A stretch of DNA of 64,000 nucleotides from assembly GCA_025774805.1 (NCBI GenBank), contig JALGZR010000008.1:22604-86603 (forward strand), written 5' to 3'. Position numbers and translations under genes: made by a program. The notes beneath the pieces are model-generated. The model made no database searches. It was not told the origin of the DNA and saw only the letters and a list, made by a program, of their open reading frames with translations. The first letter of the stretch is position 1. Each line of letters starts with the position of its first letter. Below, piece by piece: positions 19,219 through 28,008 of the stretch. This DNA comes from a bacterium (GTDB lineage Bacteria > ARS69).

Positions 19219-20440
19219 GCTGATCTACACGGTCTCGGAGCTGACCCGGCGCGTGAAGCGGCTGCTGGAGTCGCACTGGGCCGCGCTCTGGGTCGAGGGG
19301 GAGCTCTCGAACGTAAAGCTCCACACGTCCGGGCACCTCTACTTCACGCTCAAGGACGAACAGGCCGCCCTGCGCGGGGTGATGTTCCGCGCGAAGGCAT
19401 CCCGTCTGCGATTCGAGCCGGAGGACGGGCAGAAGGTCCGCGTGTTCGGAGGCCTCACCGTCTACGAGCGCCAGGGCTCCTACCAGATCCTCGCGACCAA
19501 GCTCGACCCTTTGGGCGTCGGGGAGCTGGAGATCGCGTTCCGGCAGACCTTCGCGCGCCTGGAAAAGGAGGGTCTCTTCGATCCCGCCGGGAAGCGATCG
19601 ATTCCCCGCTTCCCGCGGGTCGTCGCGATCGTCACCTCCGAGACCGGAGCCGCGATCCGGGATCTCATCAGCGTTCTCGGACGGAGGGCGCCCCACGTCG
19701 ACGTCGTCCTGCGGCCGGCGCGGGTTCAGGGAGAGGGGGCGGCGGAGGATATCGCCCGGGGCGTGGCCGAGGTCGACGCCTGGGGCGGGGCCGACGTCCT
19801 GATCGTCGGGCGAGGGGGAGGATCACTCGAGGACCTCTGGGCCTTCAACGAGGAGACGGTGGCGCGGGCCATCCACGCCAGTCGGACTCCGGTGATCTCG
19901 GCGGTCGGCCACGAGGTGGACAGGACGATCTCCGACTTCGCCGCGGATCTGCGGGCGCCGACGCCGAGCGCCGCCGCGGAGCTGGCCGCGCCCGACCGGA
20001 CGGCTCTGCTCGAGGATCAGGCCGGCACCGCGCGTCGCCTCGCCGCGGCCGTGACGCGCCTCTTGCGCGACCGACGGGATCGGGCCATGCTTCTCTCGTC
20101 TTCAGCCGCGTTTCGAGAGCCCCTGGAGCTCTACCGTCGCCGTTCACAGGACGTCGACGGCCTGGCGGACAGAACGACCGCCGCGATCGACCGCATGCTC
20201 GAGCGGCGCGGGCTCCGCCTCACCGCCGCGTCGGGCCGGCTCTCGGCACTCTCGCCGCTGGCCGTCCTCGAACGGGGATACGCGCTGGCCCGCCGGGCCG
20301 ACGGGAGAATCCTGCGACGCGAGGGGGAGGTCTCCCTCGGCGTGCGGGTAGACGTCCGGCGGGCGAAAGTGGAGATCTCGTGTACGGTGAAGAGCCTCCG
20401 GGAGGAGATCCCGGAGGAGGCGGGGGAGAATGAGCGCTAG
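19196..20440 (+). CDS. xseA: Exodeoxyribonuclease VII large subunit
   Basis: OB-fold LWVEGELSNVKLHTSGHLYFTLKD; VIVGRGGGSLEDLWAFNEE; SAVGHEVDRTISDFAADLRAPTPSAAAEL. Confidence 0.96.
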   Translation: MTLPAPDELIYTVSELTRRVKRLLESHWAALWVEGELSNVKLHTSGHLYFTLKDEQAALRGVMFRAKASRLRFEPEDGQKVRVFGGLTVYERQGSYQILATKLDPLGVGELEIAFRQTFARLEKEGLFDPAGKRSIPRFPRVVAIVTSETGAAIRDLISVLGRRAPHVDVVLRPARVQGEGAAEDIARGVAEVDAWGGADVLIVGRGGGSLEDLWAFNEETVARAIHASRTPVISAVGHEVDRTISDFAADLRAPTPSAAAELAAPDRTALLEDQAGTARRLAAAVTRLLRDRRDRAMLLSSSAAFREPLELYRRRSQDVDGLADRTTAAIDRMLERRGLRLTAASGRLSALSPLAVLERGYALARRADGRILRREGEVSLGVRVDVRRAKVEISCTVKSLREEIPEEAGENER

Positions 20441-20699
20441 AGGGAAGAGGGGCGATGAGAAGGCGCCCGAACCCACGTTCGAGGAGGCCCTGAGCCGTCT
20501 GGAGGAGATCGTGGGGGATCTCGAGGGGGGGGAGGTCGAGCTCGATCGAGGACTCGAGCTCTTCGAAGAGGGGGTGAAGCTGAGCCGCCGGTGCCACGAG
20601 ATGCTATCGGCGGCGGAGCAGAGGATCCAGCGCCTCGTCCGCGAGGAGGAGGGGGGGCTCACGCTCGAGCTGTTTCCCCGGGAGAGCGATTCGGCGTGA
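20430..20699 (+). CDS. xseB: Exodeoxyribonuclease VII small subunit
   Basis: TFEEALSRLEEIVGDLEGGEVELDRGLELFEEGVKL. Confidence 0.94.
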   Translation: MSARGKRGDEKAPEPTFEEALSRLEEIVGDLEGGEVELDRGLELFEEGVKLSRRCHEMLSAAEQRIQRLVREEEGGLTLELFPRESDSA

Positions 20700-21592
20700 C
20701 GACACGATCGGATCCGGCAGCAGGCGTCCTGGAGCGATACGGAGACCTGATGGCTCCGGCGCTGGATCGCGCTCTGCGGGAGGGCACAGGAACGCCGCGA
20801 ACCCTGCACGAGGCGATGCGCTACAGTCTTACCGGGGAGGGGAAGCGAGTGCGCCCGGCGCTCTGCCTCGCGAGCTGCGAGGCGGTCGGGGGGCGGGTGG
20901 AGGACGCGCTGGCCCCCGCGGTCGGACTCGAGCTCGTACACACGTACTCGCTGATCCACGACGACCTCCCCTGCATGGACGACGACGACCTGAGGCGCGG
21001 CAAGCCGACGAATCACCGGGTCTACGGAGAGGCCATGGCGGTCCTCGCGGGGGACGCGCTGCTGACCCGGGCCTTCGAGGTGGTGGCGGAGGCGGACCTT
21101 CCCGTGGAGGCCCGTCTCGACTGCGTGCGGATCCTGGCGGAGGCGGCCGGCCCCGCCGGGATGGTCGGCGGCCAGGCCCTGGACCTGGAGACGGAGGGAT
21201 CGGAAGATGTCGATCTCCCGACTCTCCAGTACATTCACACGCACAAGACCGGGGCGCTCATCGGGGCGGCCTGCCGGCTGGGCGGTCGGGCCGGTGACGG
21301 GCGGGCCGAGGAGATCGCGGAGCTGGGCCGGTACGGGGAGAAGATCGGTTTGGCCTTCCAGATCGTGGACGACATCCTCGACGAGACGGCCGGCCCGGAC
21401 CAGCTCGGAAAGGAGTCCCACAAGGACCGGGCCCGGGGCAAGGCGACCTATCCCCGTCTGTTGGGGCTGCGCGAATCGCGGGCCCGCGTCGAAGAGCTCG
21501 GAAAGGCGGCCGTCGAGACGGCCGGGCGGTTCGGGGATCGGGGCATGAGCCTCGAGGTTCTCGCCCGGTTCATCATCCAAAGGTCGCGCTGA
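20696..21592 (+). CDS. ispA: Polyprenyl (farnesyl/geranylgeranyl) diphosphate synthase
   Basis: GTGA overlap; DDLPCMDDDDLRRG (first Asp-rich motif), GEAMAVLAGDALLTRAFE, IVDDILDETA (second). Confidence 0.93.
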   Translation: MTTRSDPAAGVLERYGDLMAPALDRALREGTGTPRTLHEAMRYSLTGEGKRVRPALCLASCEAVGGRVEDALAPAVGLELVHTYSLIHDDLPCMDDDDLRRGKPTNHRVYGEAMAVLAGDALLTRAFEVVAEADLPVEARLDCVRILAEAAGPAGMVGGQALDLETEGSEDVDLPTLQYIHTHKTGALIGAACRLGGRAGDGRAEEIAELGRYGEKIGLAFQIVDDILDETAGPDQLGKESHKDRARGKATYPRLLGLRESRARVEELGKAAVETAGRFGDRGMSLEVLARFIIQRSR

Positions 21593-21599
21593 GGATCGC

Positions 21600-22049
21600 A
21601 TGCCTTCGTTTCCGCTGAGTCTCCCGTTGGCCCTCGCGCTGGGGAGCTCGATCGCCGCCCAGTTGACCAAGTTCCTGGTGACCCTCGGACGGGATGGAAC
21701 GGTCAACTTCAAGCGGTTGGTCGAACTCGGCGGAATGCCGAGCGCTCACTCGGCGTCGGTGGCGGCGCTCTCCACCGGCGTCGGGCTGGAACAGGGGTTC
21801 CAGTCGCCGCTCTTCGGCGTCACGGTGTTCTACAGCCTGATGACGATGTACGACGCCGCCGGAATCCGGCGTTCCGCCGGAAGGCAGGCCGAGGTGCTGA
21901 ACCGGATCGTGGATGATCTGCAGGTTTCGGGGAAGGTCCGGGAGGAACGCCTCCTCGAGCTCCTCGGTCACACTCCCTTCGAGGTGCTCGCGGGGGCGGC
22001 CCTGGGCATCGCGTTCGCTCTGGCGGGCACGCAACTTCTCGAACTCTAG
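21600..22049 (+). CDS. Divergent PAP2 family (YuiD/DUF212-like) membrane protein
   Basis: GGMPSAHSASVAALSTGVGLEQGF, YDAAGIRRSAGRQAEVLN motifs. Confidence 0.88.
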   Translation: MPSFPLSLPLALALGSSIAAQLTKFLVTLGRDGTVNFKRLVELGGMPSAHSASVAALSTGVGLEQGFQSPLFGVTVFYSLMTMYDAAGIRRSAGRQAEVLNRIVDDLQVSGKVREERLLELLGHTPFEVLAGAALGIAFALAGTQLLEL

Positions 22050-22229
22050 CCCGGACTCGTCATGAAGGATCTACTACGATCGCAGAGACGCTCCACCGGA
22101 CGGGCGTCCTCGCAGTCCGTATTCTGCGACGTATCATCGAGATACGCCTCGGGTCCGGGCCCCTGCGGGCGCCCGACCGGTGGGCGTCTCCACGATCTCG
22201 CAACGATCTTCGTGACGGGTCCGGGCTAG
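22046..22229. repeat. Long imperfect palindrome (about 184 bp) with CTAGCCCGGA...TCCGGGCTAG ends; element D of the window's repeat family
   Basis: Left end CTAGCCCGGACTCGTCATGAAGGATC versus reverse complement of right end CTAGCCCGGACCCGTCACGAAGATC. Internal arms also pair (GAGACGC.CACCGG.CGGGCG), with central CGTATC-ATCGA-GATACG. Confidence 0.85.
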
Positions 22230-22245
22230 CCGGACGGAGACCTCC

Positions 22246-24156
22246 ATGGAACGAGTGCTCGATCGCATCGAAAGCCCTGCCGACCTGAAGACGCTCGAAC
22301 CGTCCGAGCTGAACGCGCTCTGCGCCGAGATTCGCGAGCAGATCATCGAGACGGTCACCCAAACCGGAGGACACCTCGGCGCCAGCCTCGGCACGGTCGA
22401 GCTGACCGTGGCCGTTCACCGCGTCTTCGACAGTCCCCGCGATCGAATCGTCTGGGACGTCGGACACCAGGCCTACGGCCACAAGCTGTTGACCGGTCGC
22501 CGCGACCGGTTCTCCACGATTCGACAGTTCGGGGGACTGTGCGGTTTTCCGGTCCGGACCGAGAGCGAGCACGATGCCTTCGGAGCGGGACACGCGGGGA
22601 CGTCGATCTCCGCCGGGCTCGGGATGGCGACCGCCTTGGAGGCGCGCGGCGAGAAGGCACGGGTCGTCTGCATCATCGGAGACGGAGGGCTGACGTGCGG
22701 CATGGCCCTCGAGGCCCTGAATCAGGCTGGCCATCTCCGAAAGAACCTGGTGGTCATCCTCAACGACAACGAGTGGTCCATCTCGAAGAACGTCGGTGCG
22801 CTGTCCACCTACCTGACCCGTCTGACCTCCGCCCCGCTCTACCGCCGTCTCGAGCAGGACGTCTACGAGCTGCTCGGGAAGATCCCGAAGGCGGGAGGAA
22901 AGGCCCAGGAGATCGGTCACCGGATCAAGGAGAGCCTCAAGAACCTCGTCGTCCCCGGGGTGATGTTCGAGGAGCTCGGGTTCAAGTACTACGGACCGAT
23001 CGACGGGCACAACGTCGGCGAGGTCATCTCCACGCTCGAGCACCTCAAGGCCCTGCGCGGCCCCATTCTCCTGCACGCCGTCACGGAGAAGGGACGCGGC
23101 TATCCCTTCGCCCCGCAGTCGAAGACTCGATCGCACGCGTTGTCACCGCCGGTCCCCTCGGCGGATCGGTCGCGGAAGGACCCGCCTCCCGCCTATACCC
23201 GCGTGTTCGGAGAGGCGCTCGTCGAGCTCGCGGAGCGGGACCCGTCCATCGTGGCGATCACTGCGGCCATGCCCGACGGGACCGGAACCGTGCAGTTCGC
23301 CGAGCGGTTTCCCGAGCGGTTCTTCGACGTCGGCATCGCGGAGCAGCACGCGGTGACGTTCGCGGCCGGTCTCGCCTGCGAGGGGATCAAGCCGGTGTGC
23401 GCGATCTACTCGACGTTTCTCCAGCGCGCCTTCGATCAGGTGATCCACGACGTGGCGCTCCAGAAGCTGCCGGTGACGTTCGTGCTCGATCGGGGAGGGG
23501 TGGTCGGAGACGACGGTCCGACCCACCACGGCGTGTTCGACCTCGCCTATCTCCGGTTGATCCCCGGCCTCGTGGTGATGGCCCCGAAGGACGAAAACGA
23601 GCTCAGGAACATGCTCTTCACGCAGCTCCAGTATCGGGACGGGCCCACCGCGTTGCGGTATCCGCGGGGGTCGGGCCCCGGCGTCGAGCAGGAGAAGGAG
23701 TTCCGACTCCTTCCGATCGGAAAGGCGGAGTGCCTCCGGGACGGGAGCGACGTGGCCTTGGTCGCCCTCGGCTCCCTGGTCCACACGGCGGCGTCCGCCG
23801 CGAACCGCCTCGCGGAGGAGGGAATCTCCGCCGCGGTGATCAACGCGAGGTTCGTGAAGCCGCTGGACGAGGAGATGATTCTCGAGCTGGCGGCTCAGGT
23901 CGGTCGCATCGTGACCCTCGAGGAGGGAAATCGACCCGGAGGCTTCGGCAGCGCCGTCGCGGAGCTGCTCCAGGATCACGAAGCGGGGGAGACCCGGTTG
24001 GCGTCCCTCGCCCTTCCCGATGCGTTCATCGAGCACGGCCGACCGGAGGTTCTGAGACGGAACGCCGGTCTCGACGTCGAGTCCGTCGTCGCGCGCGTGC
24101 TCGAGCTTTTCCGGACGCCGAGCCGGGTGGAGGAGCCCGCGGGGCGCAGAGTCTGA
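22246..24156 (+). CDS. dxs: 1-deoxy-D-xylulose-5-phosphate synthase
   Basis: TQTGGHLGASLGTVELTVAVHRVFDSPRDRIVWDVGHQAYGHKLLTGRR; full-length DXS features. Confidence 0.97.
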   Translation: MERVLDRIESPADLKTLEPSELNALCAEIREQIIETVTQTGGHLGASLGTVELTVAVHRVFDSPRDRIVWDVGHQAYGHKLLTGRRDRFSTIRQFGGLCGFPVRTESEHDAFGAGHAGTSISAGLGMATALEARGEKARVVCIIGDGGLTCGMALEALNQAGHLRKNLVVILNDNEWSISKNVGALSTYLTRLTSAPLYRRLEQDVYELLGKIPKAGGKAQEIGHRIKESLKNLVVPGVMFEELGFKYYGPIDGHNVGEVISTLEHLKALRGPILLHAVTEKGRGYPFAPQSKTRSHALSPPVPSADRSRKDPPPAYTRVFGEALVELAERDPSIVAITAAMPDGTGTVQFAERFPERFFDVGIAEQHAVTFAAGLACEGIKPVCAIYSTFLQRAFDQVIHDVALQKLPVTFVLDRGGVVGDDGPTHHGVFDLAYLRLIPGLVVMAPKDENELRNMLFTQLQYRDGPTALRYPRGSGPGVEQEKEFRLLPIGKAECLRDGSDVALVALGSLVHTAASAANRLAEEGISAAVINARFVKPLDEEMILELAAQVGRIVTLEEGNRPGGFGSAVAELLQDHEAGETRLASLALPDAFIEHGRPEVLRRNAGLDVESVVARVLELFRTPSRVEEPAGRRV

Positions 24157-24200
24157 TCTCGAAGCCTGATTCCGTCGTCTCCCCGGGAAAGGAAGTCTGC

Positions 24201-25904
24201 GTGCTCACGGAGCTTTCCATCCGGGACATCGCGCTGATTCCCTCCGTCGTCATGCGGTTCGGTCCCGGTCTCAACGTTCTCTCGGGAGAGACGGGGGCGG
24301 GCAAGTCCCTCATCGTCGGCGGCCTCCGTCTCCTCTGCGGGGAGAGACCTCCCGAGGACTTCGTGCGCTCCGGCGCGGAGCGGGGCGTCGTCGAGGGTGT
24401 GTTCCGGCTCGATCCGGGAGGATGGATCGCCGGCGAGCTGGCGGAGATCGGCATCGAGATCCGAAAGGGTCGGCTCGTCCTCCGGAGGGAGATCCCCCTT
24501 CGGGGCAAGGGACGCGTCCGAGCCAACGGAGAGGCGATCACGCTCTCGACCCTGGCTCGGGCCTCGGAGATCCTCATCGACCTCCACGGGCAGCACGATC
24601 ACCAGGCTCTCCTGAGGCGCGAGCGCCAGCGGGAGGCGCTCGACGACTACGCGGGCGTGGCCGCGGCCCGGCTCGGGTTCGCCCAGCAGCTCGCCGAGTG
24701 GAAAGAAGCTGCCGCCCGCCTCCGGGAGGAGATCGCGGTGACCCGGGAGGAGAGCGGTCGCCAGGAGCTCCGCCGGTTCCAGCTCCGGGAGCTGGAGGCG
24801 GCGGCGGCGACGCCGGGCGAACTGGAGGCGCTGGAGATCGAGCGGGGCCGGCTGGAGCAGGCGGAGCTGCTGCGGACCACTGCGGCGCGCCTGGAGAACC
24901 GTCTCCTCGAGGGCGAGGGCTCGATTCACGACGAGCTGTCGGAGCTGGCCGCCGGAGTCGATCCGGCCCGCACCCACGATCCCGCCTGGGATGGGGTGGC
25001 GGAGTCGCTGAGATCCCTCGCCATCGGAGCGGCCGAGCTCGCGCGGGACGCGCGAGCCCTGGGAGAGCGGGCGATCGACGACCCCGCGCGCCTCGAAGTC
25101 GTTCGGGAGCGGCTGCGTCTTCTCCGGGATCTTCTGAAGAAGTACGGTCCCGAGGAGTCCGATCTCTTTCTGTTTCGGGAGCGGCTGCGGAGCGAAGAGG
25201 CCGATCCGGAGGCACGCGACCGGAGGGTCTCGGCTTTGCGAGAGCGGGTCGGAATGATCTCTGATAGACTCACGACGAGCGGAGCGAGGCTCACGCGAAA
25301 GCGCTCGGCATCCGCGCGCCGCCTCCGACGGGCGATCGAGTCGGCCCTCGCGGAGCTCGGTATGGAGGGAACTCGATTCGAGCCACGGGTCGATCCCCGC
25401 ACGACCGGAGTGGACGTCGGCGATGGAAGCGCGTCCCGTAAGGCCGGACCGTCGGGCTTCGATGCGGTCGAGTTCCTGCTCGCTCCGAACCGGGGCGAGG
25501 AAGCGAGGCCGCTTCGGCGGATCGCGTCGGGCGGAGAGATCTCCCGCATCATGCTCGCCCTCAAGTCGGTTTTGGGAGAGTCGCGCGGTACCGCCACGAT
25601 GGCCTTCGACGAGATCGATCTCGGCGTCGGCGGTCGCGTCGCCGGTCGGGTGGCCGAGACGCTCGCCTCGATCGCGGCGCGGCGACAGGTGCTCTGCGTC
25701 ACGCACCTGGCGGTCATCGCGTCCCGCGCGTCCGTGCACCTGAGGGTGAGCAAAGACGAGGTCGGAGGGAGGACGATCACCCGCGTCGAGCCGGTCGAGG
25801 GTGAAGAGCGGGTGCGGGAGATCGCGCGGATGCTGGGCGGGGAGGAGACGGGGGGCGTGGTCGTGGAACATGCGCGGGAACTGCTGGCGGGGGAGAAGCC
25901 GTGA
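24201..25904 (+). CDS. recN: DNA repair protein RecN
   Basis: LTELSIRDIALIPSVVMRFGPGLNVLSGETGAGKSLIVGGLRLLCGER, LIDLHGQHDHQALLR, SGGEISRIMLALKSVL, FDEIDLGVGGRVAGRVAE. Confidence 0.95.
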   Translation: MLTELSIRDIALIPSVVMRFGPGLNVLSGETGAGKSLIVGGLRLLCGERPPEDFVRSGAERGVVEGVFRLDPGGWIAGELAEIGIEIRKGRLVLRREIPLRGKGRVRANGEAITLSTLARASEILIDLHGQHDHQALLRRERQREALDDYAGVAAARLGFAQQLAEWKEAAARLREEIAVTREESGRQELRRFQLRELEAAAATPGELEALEIERGRLEQAELLRTTAARLENRLLEGEGSIHDELSELAAGVDPARTHDPAWDGVAESLRSLAIGAAELARDARALGERAIDDPARLEVVRERLRLLRDLLKKYGPEESDLFLFRERLRSEEADPEARDRRVSALRERVGMISDRLTTSGARLTRKRSASARRLRRAIESALAELGMEGTRFEPRVDPRTTGVDVGDGSASRKAGPSGFDAVEFLLAPNRGEEARPLRRIASGGEISRIMLALKSVLGESRGTATMAFDEIDLGVGGRVAGRVAETLASIAARRQVLCVTHLAVIASRASVHLRVSKDEVGGRTITRVEPVEGEERVREIARMLGGEETGGVVVEHARELLAGEKP

Positions 25905-26428
25905 ACGGGCCGAACCTCCTCTCCCTGATCCGGCTCCTGCTCGGGCCGGCCGTGGCCGCGGCAATCCTCGCCGGCTCCGACACGTATGCGATCGTCCTCT
26001 TGGGCGTGGCTCTCGCCACCGACTTCCTCGACGGGTGGTGGGCCCGTCACGCCGGCCTCTCCACGGAGCTGGGCCGGGTGCTCGATCCGCTCGCCGACAA
26101 GGTCCTCGTGGCTGCGACACTCGTGGCGCTCCTCCTGGAGTCCCGCGTACCGCGCGAGCTCGCGTTTCTCGTCCTGCTCCGGGACGCCACGCTCCTCACG
26201 TTGGCCTGGCTCCGGATCCGCGGCGGGGGCGCGGTGCCGGCGGCCGAGCTTCCGGGCAAGGTCGGGTTCAGCGTGCTCGGGGGCTACGTGTTCGGAATCG
26301 TGGTGGGGATTCCGTGGCCGTCCTGGGTGCCCGCCTTCGTCGGAGCGCTCTACCTGATTACCGGCGCGACGTACGCGAAGCGCGTTCCCGGACTCCAACC
26401 GACCCGGGTGCTCGAGGAAGAGCGGTGA
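25901..26428 (+). CDS. CDP-alcohol phosphatidyltransferase family (PgsA-like)
   Basis: N-terminal PNLLSLIRLLLGP; DFLDGWWARHAGLSTELGRVLDPLADKVL CDP-OH-P motif. Confidence 0.9.
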   Translation: MNGPNLLSLIRLLLGPAVAAAILAGSDTYAIVLLGVALATDFLDGWWARHAGLSTELGRVLDPLADKVLVAATLVALLLESRVPRELAFLVLLRDATLLTLAWLRIRGGGAVPAAELPGKVGFSVLGGYVFGIVVGIPWPSWVPAFVGALYLITGATYAKRVPGLQPTRVLEEER

Positions 26429-26553
26429 TCCGATCCCTGCCGGAAAGTCCCCGGTGATCCTCGAAACCACCGAAGGGCGGAACATCCTCGAGAACTTCCT
26501 CGCCGTCTGAACCGGGCGTGCCGGGATTCCGACCGCACCTCCGGAGGGAGACA

Positions 26554-27942
26554 TTGATCCGATCGACCGCGCTCGTGACCGGCGTGGTGGGGGCCGTCCT
26601 GGCGGCGCTCCCCGGCTGCGATCGCGCGCGCGAGGACCCGCGACTTCCGAACGTCCTCCTCGTGTCGGTGGACACCCTGCGCCCCGACTTCCTCGGGATG
26701 GGAGGGGATCCGAACGGAACGAGCCCGGTCCTGGATCGGCTCTCGGCCCGGGGAGTTCTCTTCACGGGAGCCCGGGCGACCTCCTCCTGGACGCTTCCCT
26801 CGCACATGTCCCTTTTCACCGGGCAGTACCCCTCGAGTCACGGCGTCTTCGGGGACGGACGCTCCCTGCCCTCCGACCGGCGGACGCTCGCGCAGCTCCT
26901 CCGGGAAGAGGGATATCGGACCGGGGGGTTCGTGAGCGGTCCCTATCTTCACCGGGCGTACGGCTTCGACCGGGGCTTCGACGTCTACGCGCACTGCATG
27001 GACTACGTCGTGGAAGTGACCCCGGAAGGGAGGGTCGCGAACCTGCTTCGGGCGCGACAGCTCTCCCACCGGGGAATCACCGGTCCGGCCGTGGACGAAG
27101 AGATCGGCGAGTGGCTGGACGGAATCCCGCCGGGAGAACCCTACTTCCTCTTCGCCCACTACTGGGACCCGCACTACGACTTCGAGCCGCCGTTCCCGTG
27201 GGACACCTGGCTCGATCCGGATTACGGAGGCCGTTTCCGCGCGATCGGCTTCCTCAACAACCGCCGGATCTCTCCGGACATGCCGGCGGAGCGGAAGAAG
27301 CGTCTTCACGACCTCTATCGCGGTGAGATTCGATACACCGACGGGTGGATCGGAGCGCTCCTCGACCGGGTGGAGGCACGCGGCGAGACGGGCCGCACGC
27401 TCGTGATCGTGGTGGGGGATCACGGAGAGGAGTTCTTCGAGCACGGGGAAAAGGGCCACCGCAACAACCTCTACGAGGAGACGCTGCGCATCCCGATGAT
27501 CGTCTCTCTGCCCGGTCTCTTCGCGGGCGGCCGGATGATCGCGGAGCCCGTCAGCCTCGTCGACGTGTGGTCGACCGTGGAGGGACTTCTCGGCCGGGCG
27601 CCGTCCGCCGAGGGACAGGGCGTCGATCTCGGGGCCGTCCTGGCGAGGTCCGTCCCGCGCGACGGGATCGTGGCGGAGCTCCACCGGGACCTCATCGCCT
27701 TCGTCACCGCCGGATGGAAGGCCATCGCCGATCGGGAGGGGGGAGGCGGGGAGCTCTACTCGCTCGACGACGACCCGGGGGAGAGACGCGATCTCCGGGA
27801 GACGGAGGGGGAGACCTACGGGCGGCTGATGTCCGAGCTCGAATCGACGCGGCACGATCGGTTCGCGCCGGAGGACCTTCCGATCCCGGCGCTCGACGAG
27901 GGGACGGAGGAGAGACTGCGCGCGCTCGGCTACACCGAGTGA
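26554..27942 (+). CDS. Sulfatase/alkaline phosphatase-superfamily lipoprotein
   Basis: Signal plus lipobox-like LAALPGC; NVLLVSVDTLRPDFLG; SSWTLPSHMSLFTGQYPSSHGV; VVGDHGEEFFEHGEKGHRNNLYEE. TTG 26554 preceded by GGAGG. Confidence 0.85.
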   Translation: MIRSTALVTGVVGAVLAALPGCDRAREDPRLPNVLLVSVDTLRPDFLGMGGDPNGTSPVLDRLSARGVLFTGARATSSWTLPSHMSLFTGQYPSSHGVFGDGRSLPSDRRTLAQLLREEGYRTGGFVSGPYLHRAYGFDRGFDVYAHCMDYVVEVTPEGRVANLLRARQLSHRGITGPAVDEEIGEWLDGIPPGEPYFLFAHYWDPHYDFEPPFPWDTWLDPDYGGRFRAIGFLNNRRISPDMPAERKKRLHDLYRGEIRYTDGWIGALLDRVEARGETGRTLVIVVGDHGEEFFEHGEKGHRNNLYEETLRIPMIVSLPGLFAGGRMIAEPVSLVDVWSTVEGLLGRAPSAEGQGVDLGAVLARSVPRDGIVAELHRDLIAFVTAGWKAIADREGGGGELYSLDDDPGERRDLRETEGETYGRLMSELESTRHDRFAPEDLPIPALDEGTEERLRALGYTE

Positions 27943-27944
27943 GT

Positions 27945-28008
27945 CCCGGCCGGGGCCCGGCGCGACGTGCCGCGGTGTCGCGACGAGCCTGACGAGAAAT
28001 GCCGGCTA
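27945..28008 (-). repeat. Element C of the dispersed repeat family (between convergent genes)
   Basis: Minus strand reads TAGCCGGCATTTCTCGTCAGGCTCGTCGCGACACCGCGGC, alignable to element A's reverse complement TAGCCTGCATTCCTCGCCGGGTTCGTCACGAGGACGCGGC (only the leading T differs in A). Confidence 0.65.
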
